29,194 nucleotides of DNA from a virus: positions 1-29,194 of IMG/VR virus record IMGVR_UViG_3300018405_000051; one strand, written 5' to 3'. A program made the translations under genes and the position numbers. The notes under the pieces were generated by a model. It made no database searches. It was not told the DNA's origin and saw nothing but the letters and a program-made list of their open reading frames with translations. Positions 8,126-15,592 of this stretch are shown piece by piece. Each line of letters opens with the position of its first letter. The first letter of the stretch is position 1.

Positions 8126-8569
8126 TTATTTAGTTCCTGTATGACCAAATCCACCTGCTCCTCGTTCCGTAGTCTCGGAGAACTCATCAACAAACTCAAA
8201 GTCTGCCTGAACAACATTCTCTACGAATACAAACTGAGCAATTCGTTCACCCTTCTCAAAGCTCACTTCTTTGTCTCCGTGATTGATAAGAAGGATATTG
8301 CACTCACCCTGATAATCGCTATCAATAGTGCCAGGAGCATTCACGCAAGTAATACCATGTTTCATAGCAAGTCCGCTTCTCGGTCTTACCTGAACTTCCA
8401 TGTCTTCGGGCAATTGCATATAAATACCCGTGCGAATCATCTTGCGTTCATTCGGCTGTATTGTGAAAGTTTCATTTGCTCTCACATCGGCTCCTGAACT
8501 TCTCGGAGTAGCATAGACAGGAGCTTTTCCCCCATCTTTCAAAATCATTTTTACTTTTCTTTGTTTCAT
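8126..8569 (-). CDS. dut: dUTP diphosphatase (dUTPase), trimeric type
   Basis: A 147-aa dUTPase that converts dUTP to dUMP and diphosphate, keeping uracil out of DNA and feeding dUMP to thymidylate or modified-pyrimidine synthesis. All five motifs of the trimeric family are present: SGADVR (25-30), RPRSGLAMKHG (62-72), GTIDSDYQGE (80-89, with the catalytic Asp), GERIAQFVF (107-115) and RGAGGFGHTG (136-145, the C-terminal arm). Its length is normal for the family. It is followed within 2 nt by a small gene and then the ferritin-like and RNR genes, forming a nucleotide-metabolism run. Confidence 0.96.
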   Translation of the reverse strand: MKQRKVKMILKDGGKAPVYATPRSSGADVRANETFTIQPNERKMIRTGIYMQLPEDMEVQVRPRSGLAMKHGITCVNAPGTIDSDYQGECNILLINHGDKEVSFEKGERIAQFVFVENVVQADFEFVDEFSETTERGAGGFGHTGTK

Positions 8570-8609
8570 ATAATTATCAAATTAATATTTGTTTATAGTA
8601 AAACTCTGT

Positions 8610-10310
8610 TTAACCTATGAAAGTATATTTGAATCCAGTAGTAATAAGGTTTGCTGCTAATTTGGCTAACCAGAAAGAAGAACTAATATCATCATGTTCT
8701 CCTACGCTCTCCAGTCCTTTATCAGTAAATGCTACAGAACCAAGGTCGCTGAATATAAGGTCTTTTACATTTTGAGAATAAGTATCTCCAATTGGAATAT
8801 GTATCTTACCTCTTTCAAAATCAATAGCCAATCCTGGCCAGCCTGTTTTCAAGTCGTACTTATCTATACCAGTGGTATGTCCTATAACTGGCAATCCCTG
8901 TTTATCGCTTTCCTGAACGAATATCTGTTGGAATGTGTTTTGCTCCATCACCATTGTATCAGGTCTAAATCTTGCATTAATTCCTTTCAAAATTTGCATC
9001 TGTTCGTGGAATGTTTTTCCCTTATCTCGGTAGAAGTTTAACAACCAACGCTCCCCTGTTTCGTCATCTACTCCCCAAGTAGTGAATACAGTGTAGTCAC
9101 TTCCTACATTAGCAGAAATAGCAAAGTCACATCCAGTAACAACTTTGTTAAACTTAATTGGGAAGTCATCCCTATTACGAACCAAAGTGTAGTTCTCCAT
9201 ACGAACCAAAGAACGCTCCAAAACCTTTAATGGGAATATAGAAGCCTCATTGGTAATAGGTCGGCATAAATTCTCACGTGAAAAAATTATGTTACCTTGG
9301 GTTGACCTCTTATCCATAAGGTCAAAGAAGCTCCAACGTTGTGGCCATAAAATACGTCCATCTGGAAAGATAGCAGGATATTCAATAACAAACCATCCTT
9401 TTTTGTTATTAGTAGCAAAACGACTTTTGCTTTTTAAATCTCCGTATAAGTCAGATGCGTGAAAAGGAGTTCCAACAACAATTATTTGACCTCCAGGTAC
9501 AAGCATGTTCATAATAACGGAATGAAAATAGTCTATACTTTTCTGCCTTTGTAGGGCACTATATATTACGTTATCTTTCAGTCCGTCGTCTACTACTATC
9601 CAATATGGGTGAGCACCACGTACTGATGACCCAAATCCCTTACACGTCAACCTCGCTCCGTTCCTACATACTATGTTCGTGCTCGCCCAAGCTCCGCTAT
9701 TTCTTGAATCAGGATACAATCTGTCTTTGAGAATATCGTTGCTCTCAATTGTTCCTTTCAAAATCTCCATAAGGTCAACAGACTGTTGTAATGAAAAGCT
9801 GAAAAGATAACCACGATTAGAATTTGATTTTGTAGGTCTTGCTGAAAATACGCTATTCTTTGGTTTAGCATAGCTATATAATTTCCAAGCGCAATATGCA
9901 TTTGAGAAATAATAAGATTTTCCGTGGTCCCTCGCTGCATTAATACATAATTTATTGTATCGGTGTACCAAGTCTCCCCATTCTAAATGATGCCAAGACA
10001 ATTGGAAGTCGGGCATTACCGAAGTGATAAAGTAAGTAAGATTGCGTGTTCTCAAAGTCTCTTCAATTGACGCTGATAATCTCTCGGTATATTTGGGAGC
10101 AAAGTCAATATTTGGGTCTCCAGTGTACATAACCTGATAAGTATCTTTCATCATATTATCTAAAACCCAATCCAAATCTCCTCCCGAACCTTGCATGAGT
10201 TCCAATATGCCTTTGTCGTCCATGCCGTCAATTATTTCGTCAATGACATTAAGACACTCCAATCTATGCATTGGAGAACTCAACAAAGTATTTCCTACAT
10301 TTGATATCAT
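8610..10310 (-). CDS. terL: Terminase large subunit (packaging ATPase/nuclease)
   Basis: A 566-aa packaging motor that translocates and cuts phage DNA. The ATPase half shows a Walker A-like AARDHGKS (about 125-132), a Walker B-type IVVDDGLKD and a coupling motif VVGTPFHASD. The nuclease half shows the RNase H-fold acidic stations TGCDFAISANVGSDYTVF, MVMEQNTFQQ and GEHDDISSSFWLAKL. The reading frame extends eight codons further up to a TTG, but the ATG at 10310 (MISNVGNTLL), with AGAGGAA about 6-8 nt before it, is the better start. The preceding gene ends at 10391 behind a terminator, so terminase may be transcribed separately. Confidence 0.93.
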   Translation of the reverse strand: MISNVGNTLLSSPMHRLECLNVIDEIIDGMDDKGILELMQGSGGDLDWVLDNMMKDTYQVMYTGDPNIDFAPKYTERLSASIEETLRTRNLTYFITSVMPDFQLSWHHLEWGDLVHRYNKLCINAARDHGKSYYFSNAYCAWKLYSYAKPKNSVFSARPTKSNSNRGYLFSFSLQQSVDLMEILKGTIESNDILKDRLYPDSRNSGAWASTNIVCRNGARLTCKGFGSSVRGAHPYWIVVDDGLKDNVIYSALQRQKSIDYFHSVIMNMLVPGGQIIVVGTPFHASDLYGDLKSKSRFATNNKKGWFVIEYPAIFPDGRILWPQRWSFFDLMDKRSTQGNIIFSRENLCRPITNEASIFPLKVLERSLVRMENYTLVRNRDDFPIKFNKVVTGCDFAISANVGSDYTVFTTWGVDDETGERWLLNFYRDKGKTFHEQMQILKGINARFRPDTMVMEQNTFQQIFVQESDKQGLPVIGHTTGIDKYDLKTGWPGLAIDFERGKIHIPIGDTYSQNVKDLIFSDLGSVAFTDKGLESVGEHDDISSSFWLAKLAANLITTGFKYTFIG

Positions 10311-10334
10311 ATATGTTCCTCTTTTATACGACAA

Positions 10335-10366
10335 AAGCTAACAAGGATTTAACGCCCTGTTAGCTT
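10335..10366 (-). terminator. Hairpin terminator before terminase
   Basis: A 9-bp stem AAGCTAACA / TGTTAGCTT (10366-10358 with 10343-10335) followed by a short T-rich run. It lies after the stop of the Lys-rich winged-helix-like gene. Confidence 0.65.
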
Positions 10367-10390
10367 ATAATATGTTATGTTGTTAAGTGC

Positions 10391-11158
10391 TTAAAACTCG
10401 ATAGTAGAATCAATAGCACTTTGAAGTGTTTTATACAAATCATCTTTTTGCTCCTTCGTTAATTCGTTGTCTGCTTCAATTGACGCTTTATATCTCAAAA
10501 CGTCATTGTTAAGAGCCTTACACATAGCAAGAACTTCTGTTTGAATTGTTTGATGACAACGCTTTTTATTGAAATGAAGAACAAACTCATGAGTTCCTTT
10601 AACAAACTCTAACATTCCAAAAGCTCTCAAAAGCTGAAATACTTGCTTTGATTTACCGTGAGAAAGGTTTGTTTTCTTGACAACTTCTGTTTCGGTGAAA
10701 ATTCTTTTTCCTGAATCTTCAATCGGCTCTCCTCCTGTAAGTATCATCCAAAGTTTCACGCATTGGTCTTCAGCGTGAAGCCTGTTAGAAGTATTATTCA
10801 AAAATTCTCCCAAATCTCTCTTTTCTTCATCCTTACCTCTTACTGAAAGATAATCGTGAATTACACGGTCTTCCAATATAACTACTTCAACACCTTTTTC
10901 TTTAGCCGCATCAATAGCCTTCTTTGAAACCTCAGGTTCAAGACAAGCCATTATTAAAACAGAACGCTCAGCAGGTTGTTTAGTAGGTTTAGCAGCGTGT
11001 TCTTCGGGTGCTTTAGGTGCTTGCTCTTCGTTCTTAGTAGCTCCTTCAGCCTTCTTATTAGTTCTCTTAACAGGAGTTTCACCTGCGGCACGGGCAGCTT
11101 CAATCTCTGCCTTAGTTCTCCGCTTTCTTTTCGGAGTTTCGTTTTTCTGTTCAGTCAT
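10391..11158 (-). CDS. Lys/Ala-rich N-terminal tail plus winged-helix-like domain, 255 aa
   Basis: Unrecognised 255-aa protein. Residues 1-66 are a low-complexity basic tail starting with KRKRRTKAEIEAARAAGE, typical of DNA-binding tails. About 67-110 looks alpha/beta (VLIMACLEPEVSKKAIDAA, VEVVILED). About 150-195 looks like a winged helix (FTETEVVKKTNLSHGKSKQV, then FQLLRAFGMLEFV and a HEFVLHF wing). The C-terminal 50 residues are helical. It lies directly upstream of terminase, so a small-terminase or DNA-binding packaging role is conceivable, but a terminator separates the two and no family match is known to me. The leader carries the element TAGCAAAGTTTATAAATGAAG. Confidence 0.7.
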   Translation of the reverse strand: MTEQKNETPKRKRRTKAEIEAARAAGETPVKRTNKKAEGATKNEEQAPKAPEEHAAKPTKQPAERSVLIMACLEPEVSKKAIDAAKEKGVEVVILEDRVIHDYLSVRGKDEEKRDLGEFLNNTSNRLHAEDQCVKLWMILTGGEPIEDSGKRIFTETEVVKKTNLSHGKSKQVFQLLRAFGMLEFVKGTHEFVLHFNKKRCHQTIQTEVLAMCKALNNDVLRYKASIEADNELTKEQKDDLYKTLQSAIDSTIEF

Positions 11159-11218
11159 AACAATTTGAATTTACAGTTTATGTTTATAATACTTGCTTTT
11201 CTTCATTTATAAACTTTG

Positions 11219-11881
11219 CTATTTTGCTCCGCATTTGAATTCAAAGAACTCATTACCTTTTGCTCTTCCTTGATTAGATTCATTTACACTGTCTCCTTTT
11301 TTAGCTCTAAGTTTACGCATATACCATCTCAATAAATCGGCTGTAGCTTCAACGTCATTCATTGCTCCGTGAGCATCCGTCAATTTAATTTTAGCAGCTG
11401 TACAAGAAGCTCCAAGATTTATTTTTTCTTCTCCGTTTATTCCGAACGCTAATTTTGCTAAAGGAAAAGTATCAATGATATTAGGAAACATCCACTCTTC
11501 AACATTAGGTTTTTTCAAATAATTAAGAGCCCAATTCAACATTCGATTATCGAAAGGAATATTATGACCAACTGGAACAAGTCTCCCCATTTCTCTCTTC
11601 TTTGTTTTAACACGATGAGCTTCCCAAAATTCAGTAGCAGTTGCTATGAACTCTTTTACATTTAAACCTGAATTAATATCAGACATACTCACCATAGTTC
11701 TGTCCAACGCTTCTTGTTCAATCACTAAATCAGCATAAGGTTTTACAAAAGTTTCCCAACGGTCTATCTCTTTTAAAGTCTTACCGTCAAGAATAACAGC
11801 AGCATATTGAGTTATCGGATTTTTTGATTCATCCAATCCTCCTGTTTCGCAGTCAAAAACAATATAATTACTTTTTATCAT
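11219..11881 (-). CDS. DnaQ-like DEDDh 3'-5' exonuclease
   Basis: A 220-aa exonuclease of the DNA polymerase III epsilon (DnaQ) type, removing nucleotides from 3' ends with two metal ions. Exo I is FDCETGGLD (D10, E12), Exo II is GHNIPFDNRML (D111), and Exo III is DAHGAMNDVEAT (H171, D176), which gives the DEDDh set. The length is typical for a stand-alone exonuclease domain. It could proofread for the phage polymerase or trim DNA or RNA during repair. The stop is TAG. A perfect hairpin (11902-11940) lies upstream and probably separates it from the secreted-protein gene. Confidence 0.92.
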   Translation of the reverse strand: MIKSNYIVFDCETGGLDESKNPITQYAAVILDGKTLKEIDRWETFVKPYADLVIEQEALDRTMVSMSDINSGLNVKEFIATATEFWEAHRVKTKKREMGRLVPVGHNIPFDNRMLNWALNYLKKPNVEEWMFPNIIDTFPLAKLAFGINGEEKINLGASCTAAKIKLTDAHGAMNDVEATADLLRWYMRKLRAKKGDSVNESNQGRAKGNEFFEFKCGAK

Positions 11882-11901
11882 ATCAATGTTATTAAATAAT
11901 G

Positions 11902-11940
11902 AAAACCGTGTAACTTACTTAACTTTGGTTACACGGTTTT
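11902..11940 (-). terminator. Perfect 13-bp hairpin, probably a bidirectional terminator
   Basis: The arms AAAACCGTGTAAC (11902-11914) and GTTACACGGTTTT (11928-11940) pair perfectly around a 13-nt loop. The plus-strand side is followed by TTTATTTTTG and the minus-strand side by an AT-rich run. It ends the transcript of the 122-aa secreted-protein gene. Confidence 0.75.
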
Positions 11941-11950
11941 ATTTATTTTT

Positions 11951-12015
11951 GCCCATTTAATAGCTTTACTTGGATTTAAAGTCCATATTGAGCTCAACTT
12001 CGTGATTAAATAGGC
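11951..12015 (-). other. Structured 65-nt element directly after the secreted-protein stop codon
   Basis: On the minus strand the base directly after the TAA begins GCCTATTTAAT, which pairs over 11 bp (one G-U) with ATTAAATGGGC at the far end. Inside are a GAGCTC-centred palindrome and a small hairpin TGGA-CTTTAAA-TCCA with a 7-nt loop. The overall shape recalls a tRNA acceptor and anticodon arm, but no T arm (GTTCRANTC) exists, so I do not call a tRNA. It may be a 3'-UTR stability element or small RNA. Confidence 0.4.
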
Positions 12016-12384
12016 TTATGTAAAATAGGGCAAATTCAGACTATAATTTTTACCAATGTCATAAGCAATATTTAAACATCTGTATTGTTTATTGTTTGCC
12101 GGCAGTATATATTGTTTGATATTATATATAGATTTTTCTGTTTGGGGGCAAATAAGTTCATCCGTAAACGCATACAACTGCGTCACATCTGAAGTAACTT
12201 GCATATCTGTCCTTTGGCAGAAATTAAAATCGGCAACGGCTGCCTGTGTTTCAACGGAATAAACGGTTTGATTCATTTCTGTTTTTACTACCTTACCAAT
12301 ATCCGTATCGGCAGGAGTTGCTTTGATTGATGTTACGGCAAACAGAAATATAACCGACATCAGCATCATAACAAATCTTTTCAT
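12016..12384 (-). CDS. Small secreted protein with signal peptide, 122 aa
   Basis: The N-terminus MKRFVMMLMSVIFLFAVTSIKA is a clear Sec signal peptide (basic start, hydrophobic core 4-17, likely cleavage after KA at about 22). The mature part of about 100 residues is Thr/Gln/Asn-rich with three Cys (NFCQR, LICPQ, YRCLN) and no further membrane span. It should reach the periplasm or outer face of the host. I know no family for it. It stands alone between two hairpins, in the manner of a moron or host-interaction gene. Possible roles, such as superinfection exclusion or envelope modification, are guesses from the signal peptide and isolation only. Confidence 0.7.
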   Translation of the reverse strand: MKRFVMMLMSVIFLFAVTSIKATPADTDIGKVVKTEMNQTVYSVETQAAVADFNFCQRTDMQVTSDVTQLYAFTDELICPQTEKSIYNIKQYILPANNKQYRCLNIAYDIGKNYSLNLPYFT

Positions 12385-12400
12385 TTTGATTGTTTGATAA

Positions 12401-12426
12401 AAAGTTCAACGACTTATGGAGCGTTG
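12401..12426 (-). terminator. Weak hairpin with T run after the 193-aa gene
   Basis: A 5-bp stem CAACG / CGTTG with a 10-nt loop is followed by AACTTTTTATC on the minus strand. The stem is short, so termination is uncertain. Confidence 0.35.
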
Positions 12427-12476
12427 TTTTACCCATTTCAGATTTTATAATAGCTGTAGATTACTTTTCAGATTCT

Positions 12477-13058
12477 TCAGACGGATGCTTCTTCTGATTG
12501 TGCATCCTCTTTAGATGATTGCTCTTCGTTCTTAAAAGCTTCTTCAACCTTTTCCTTCGTTTCCTCTTTTTCCTCCTCTGAATCATGATTGAAAACCATC
12601 TGATAGATGATGCAATCTTTCTTGTTTTCGCAAGCATCGCACTTCTCTTTGTCCAACTCCATTCCAGGAACTACGGCAAAATCAATCTTTTCTGATTCAC
12701 CAAAAGGTCTCAAAGTCTCAGCATACTTTTCGATTTCTTCGCCCATAGCTTTTTGACCAGCCTTATAACCTTTCTTAAATTCTCGGTTTACGATATGACC
12801 GATTAAATCAGAAGTAGCTTTTTGTGATGTTTCTAAAACACCTTTAACAATCTGGTCAACCTCCTCCTTAGTAAAAGTTTTCTTGTTTACACCCAGAACG
12901 TGCTCGGTTGAATTCATAACCATTTGAACAGCGGCAGCACCGTCCACGTTTCCTCTCCTACGATAAGTGTGATTACTAAACCAAAGAGCGTTCCAAATCA
13001 TAACTCTTTCTTGTTTACTGAGCAATAAGCTCATCATAATTCTCTTGAACTTTTTCAT
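12477..13058 (-). CDS. Hypothetical protein with Cys motif and acidic tail, 193 aa
   Basis: Unrecognised 193-aa soluble protein. The first 35 residues are basic, with a hydrophobic patch (MSLLLSKQERVMIWNALWF). The middle is helical (FTKEEVDQIVKGVLETSQKA), followed by REFKKGYKAGQKAMGEEIEKY. At about 139-150, KCDACENKKDC gives a C-x2-C-x5-C cluster that might bind a metal ion with a fourth ligand elsewhere. The last 40 residues are a Glu/Ser-rich acidic tail. It lies 11 nt below the 102-aa gene, so the two are probably cotranscribed. The stop is TGA. Confidence 0.72.
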   Translation of the reverse strand: MKKFKRIMMSLLLSKQERVMIWNALWFSNHTYRRRGNVDGAAAVQMVMNSTEHVLGVNKKTFTKEEVDQIVKGVLETSQKATSDLIGHIVNREFKKGYKAGQKAMGEEIEKYAETLRPFGESEKIDFAVVPGMELDKEKCDACENKKDCIIYQMVFNHDSEEEKEETKEKVEEAFKNEEQSSKEDAQSEEASV

Positions 13059-13069
13059 TTTACTTGTTT

Positions 13070-13378
13070 TTATTTTTTTGTTAATAAATCAAAACTATCC
13101 CAACCTTTTGTGTATTTTAATGTGAACTTACCATTTTCATCTTTACGATAAACAACAACATATTTACTTCTGAAATGTGAAGGATTATTGTTAGGTTTAA
13201 TAAATTTGAACATATGGTCATACTTATCACATCTGACTTGTTCTTCAAACGGAGCTACTTTTACAACTTCACCTTTCTTGTAAGGTTTTAATAACCATTT
13301 ATTATGACTTGCTTTTTCAGGCTCCCCATTCACAATAAGGAACTTTGGCAAATCTTTCTCTTTTGTTACTGCTTTCAT
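13070..13378 (-). CDS. Hypothetical basic protein, 102 aa
   Basis: Unrecognised 102-aa, Lys-rich, mostly beta-looking protein (KFLIVNGEPE, KKGEVVKVAPF, YVVVYRKDENGKFTLKYTKG). It has no signal peptide or membrane span. A terminator for the HU-like gene lies just above it, and the leader holds AAAGTTTATAATTAC, resembling the AT-rich elements before several other genes. It therefore probably starts a transcript continuing into the 193-aa gene. Small beta-rich phage proteins of this kind often bind host proteins or nucleic acid, but there is no direct evidence here. Confidence 0.7.
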   Translation of the reverse strand: MKAVTKEKDLPKFLIVNGEPEKASHNKWLLKPYKKGEVVKVAPFEEQVRCDKYDHMFKFIKPNNNPSHFRSKYVVVYRKDENGKFTLKYTKGWDSFDLLTKK

Positions 13379-13426
13379 TTCTATACTTTGTTAAATTGTA
13401 ATTATAAACTTTGGGAAGAAAAAGAA

Positions 13427-13461
13427 ACGGAGAAAAGCAAACATTATTCGCCAATCTCCGT
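13427..13461 (-). terminator. Rho-independent terminator after the HU-like gene
   Basis: Stem ACGGAGA / TCTCCGT (13461-13455 with 13433-13427), with an inner pairing that shortens the loop, then TTTCTTTTTC on the minus strand. Confidence 0.8.
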
Positions 13462-13483
13462 CTCAAAGGAAGGATACATTGAT

Positions 13484-13786
13484 TTACTTCTTCGCTTTCT
13501 TTGCTGGTTTCGGCTCCACTACCTTCTTGATAGTAGTAGTCGGAGTGAACTTCAACGTATGGCTTTCCTTCACGTCCATAGGCTGTTTGGTAAGCGGATT
13601 GATACCTTTACGGGCAGGATTGATTTTTTGCTTAAACTTACCAAGTGCTGGCAAATTCACTTCATCGCCTTCATCAACACAAGCCTTCACAATCACTGGA
13701 CACATAGCGTCAATTACTTTGTTCACGTCTGTCTGGGTCATCCCAGTTTCTTTAGCCACTGCGGCTACCAATTCATACTTCTTCAT
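13484..13786 (-). CDS. HU/IHF-family DNA-binding protein
   Basis: A 100-aa histone-like protein of the HU/IHF family, which bends and compacts DNA as a dimer. The N-terminal helices (KKYELVAAVAKETGMTQTD, then VNKVIDAM) lead to the hallmark stretch LGKFKQKINPARKGINPLT (49-67) with the arm and the intercalating Pro region, then HTLKFTPTTTIKK and a Lys/Pro/Ala tail (PKPAKKAKK). The length fits the family. A phage-coded HU could organise phage DNA, aid packaging or replication, or cope with modified bases. It ends in a strong terminator. Upstream lie the 142-aa gene and a 48-nt gap with no promoter I can name. Confidence 0.92.
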   Translation of the reverse strand: MKKYELVAAVAKETGMTQTDVNKVIDAMCPVIVKACVDEGDEVNLPALGKFKQKINPARKGINPLTKQPMDVKESHTLKFTPTTTIKKVVEPKPAKKAKK

Positions 13787-13834
13787 TTTACTTTACAATT
13801 AGAATTTAACAAAATGTAACGGTACTATAACTGT

Positions 13835-14263
13835 TTACTGAATTTCAATAACGTTGAGACCTTCTATTTTCAGTAGTTCCATCAGTTTATCCCATTTATT
13901 ATCCCTAACTTCTTCTGTGTTATACCACATAGATAAGTCTGTTTTGTTGATGAACTGCCCTGGGTTGAGTCCTTTGTTTATCGTGATACCGAACTCCCAG
14001 TGAGCAGTCGGTTTTTCGACAAATCGCATATCCTTCTCAATACAGTTTAGGTCATAGGCTGAAATAACAATTCCCTCCTCTCCGAAGTTAATCATTGTTT
14101 TCTTCAACCGTTTCGGCTCGTCCTCCTCAGGCTCCTCTCCGAAGTCGTCATCATCTTCCTCGTCATCGAAGTCCTTTGCCTTCTTTGTCGTGGTTTTCAT
14201 CTGTTTCTGATACTTCGGCTTGCCGCTTTCTTCAGGTATTTGACTGACTCTAACTTTGACCAT
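13835..14263 (-). CDS. Hypothetical protein with acidic segment, 142 aa
   Basis: Unrecognised protein. I place the start at the ATG at 14263 (MVKVRVSQIPEE), because a perfect Shine-Dalgarno site AAGGAGG lies 6 nt before it. The frame is open further up without a better signal. Residues about 30-52 are an extreme acidic run (DDEEDDDDFGEEPEEDEP), probably disordered. The C-terminal 85 residues look folded (GIVISAYDLNCIEKDMRF, then HWEFGITINKGLNPG). The start overlaps the end of the preceding gene by 14 nt, so translation is coupled to the two paralogous genes upstream. Confidence 0.72.
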   Translation of the reverse strand: MVKVRVSQIPEESGKPKYQKQMKTTTKKAKDFDDEEDDDDFGEEPEEDEPKRLKKTMINFGEEGIVISAYDLNCIEKDMRFVEKPTAHWEFGITINKGLNPGQFINKTDLSMWYNTEEVRDNKWDKLMELLKIEGLNVIEIQ

Positions 14264-14873
14264 CTTCATCCTCCTTATGTTCCTCAGGCATCTCTCCTGC
14301 CTGCATCCAAGTAGCAGGGTGTCCAGTTGCTTTCTCAAACTCTTCCTTGTAACTGAAATTCATACCAGTTCCCTTCTCTCTCGGCATAACTGGTGAAATC
14401 TCTCCTTCAGCATCTTTCCTCTCAAGCAAGTAGTTAGCTTTCCAACGACTTTGGTCTTGTAAGTATCTACAAACTGCGGCAAATCCCATATCGCTTATAA
14501 CTCTCAAACCTGAAAAGTCCCAAAGATAAGTTTCAACCTCCGTATCTAAACTACCATATGAAACAACTTCCATGCTTTTGACGATAGGAACTTCAATTTC
14601 ACGTCTAAACTCGGAGAAAACAAATACAACGGCTTTACCTCTAACAAATGACTCAACTCTTGGATGAGGAGAAATAACCGCTTGACCAGCAATTGGTACG
14701 TCATCAGGCTCCCCATAAAATATCCTGTTAGTAGGAGCTTCACCCTTGATATAGAACTCGTTGGGGTCAGGCAGTACTTTCAGCATATACCGCATCCAAC
14801 TTGCTGGTATAGCTTGCTGCTTTTTCGTAGGCTCTTCACGCCTTCGCTTCCAAAATTTCCAATTGATTTTCAT
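14250..14873 (-). CDS. Hypothetical protein, paralogue of the gene at 14870-15424 (207 aa)
   Basis: Unrecognised 207-aa protein, but clearly related to its upstream neighbour. Both begin with a short Trp/Lys-rich helix (MKINWKFWKRR here), contain a V-x-LPDPN step (LKVLPDPNEF), and have near the C-terminus a VETYLWDFSGLRVIS stretch followed by an aromatic/Ala helix. The pair therefore arose by tandem duplication. The basic, Trp-rich N-terminus could touch a membrane. Its ATG overlaps the upstream stop as ATGA, and its own end overlaps the 142-aa gene by 14 nt, so all three are translationally coupled. The stop is TAG. Confidence 0.72.
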   Translation of the reverse strand: MKINWKFWKRRREEPTKKQQAIPASWMRYMLKVLPDPNEFYIKGEAPTNRIFYGEPDDVPIAGQAVISPHPRVESFVRGKAVVFVFSEFRREIEVPIVKSMEVVSYGSLDTEVETYLWDFSGLRVISDMGFAAVCRYLQDQSRWKANYLLERKDAEGEISPVMPREKGTGMNFSYKEEFEKATGHPATWMQAGEMPEEHKEDEDGQS

Positions 14874-15424
14874 AACAATCCTTGTTCTCTAAATTCTGAT
14901 AAAACATTGTTTTGTGCTCTGATGAACTCCGTAGCCATCGCCCATGCTTCCGCACTTAACATCCTTAACCCTGCTCCATAAAAGTCCCAGAAGTAAGTCT
15001 CAATTGCGGTTTGAACACCGTACACTTCATAACTGACATTCTCCTTTCTCAGAGGAATGAAGATATTCATGTTGTAGTCGGTTATGTGGACAATAGCTCC
15101 TCGCTCTCCTTCGTGAGCGGTTATTTCCTTGACGAAGCACTTATGGTCGTACTTCATTCCACCAAGCTCATCTACAAAACCCATGTTCCGTATGCTAATA
15201 TCTGATGATGATATTTTGCCTACTCCTACCGCATTTGGGTCTGGTAGGCACTTGACTATACATTCAAGCATTAATTGCGATACAAGATGTTTACGTCTCC
15301 CAAAAATTTGTTTTTTCAGTAATTCTATGTCTTTAGCATATTTTCTTGCTTCCTCCATAGATTCACTTATTGCTTTTAATTCATTTCTCAAAACCCAACG
15401 GGCAAATTTCTTAATCCAATTCAT
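14870..15424 (-). CDS. Hypothetical protein, paralogue of the gene at 14250-14873 (184 aa)
   Basis: Unrecognised 184-aa protein. I choose the ATG at 15424 (MNWIKKFARWVLRNEL), because its N-terminus then matches the paralogue downstream. The frame stays open for another 50 codons, but that part is a poor protein and holds a strong hairpin (15489-15531). Shared marks with the paralogue are VKCLPDPNAVG against LKVLPDPNEFY, and IETYFWDFYGAGLRM against VETYLWDFSGLRV. It ends with an ATGA overlap. The middle has a charged helix (ELKAISESMEEARKYAKD). Function unknown. Confidence 0.72.
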   Translation of the reverse strand: MNWIKKFARWVLRNELKAISESMEEARKYAKDIELLKKQIFGRRKHLVSQLMLECIVKCLPDPNAVGVGKISSSDISIRNMGFVDELGGMKYDHKCFVKEITAHEGERGAIVHITDYNMNIFIPLRKENVSYEVYGVQTAIETYFWDFYGAGLRMLSAEAWAMATEFIRAQNNVLSEFREQGLL

Positions 15425-15488
15425 ATTTACAATTTTTGATATTAGTCTGGATAGGATAACTTTGATGATGTACCCCTTATATGGCAAA

Positions 15489-15531
15489 GAAAGTACCAAA
15501 GAAACCATATTCAAATTTCTTAGATACTTTC
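15489..15531 (-). terminator. Long hairpin, possible terminator of the 67-aa gene
   Basis: GAAAGTA (15531-15525) pairs with TACTTTC (15495-15489), and inside it AAGAAA pairs with TTTCTT across a 3x3 internal loop, giving a long stem. Only a short T run follows. A perfect 14-bp palindrome (CGTATGTACATACG) lies upstream, next to GCGAGCGTGAGCGAGCG. Confidence 0.5.
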
Positions 15532-15592
15532 TATTTCTTGATTTTGCTTTACGTATGTACATACGCTCGCTCACGCTCGCATATAAACCCCC

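Noticed and set aside
10311-10334. Eight extra N-terminal residues on terminase (TTG start)
   Set aside because: The ATG at 10310 has AGAGGAA at suitable spacing; the TTG has no such site.
11951-12015. A tRNA gene (acceptor-like stem and a 7-nt anticodon-like loop on either strand)
   Set aside because: There is no T arm with a GTTCRANTC loop and no proper D arm, and the closing stem is 11 bp. It is kept only as a structured element.
15425-15574. A 50-codon N-terminal extension of the 184-aa paralogue
   Set aside because: It starts at a GTG, contains a strong hairpin, and the paralogue downstream begins at the position matching the ATG at 15424.
15540-15580. CRISPR or direct-repeat array suggested by the GCGAGCG repeats
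   Set aside because: There are only two short imperfect copies without regular spacers.
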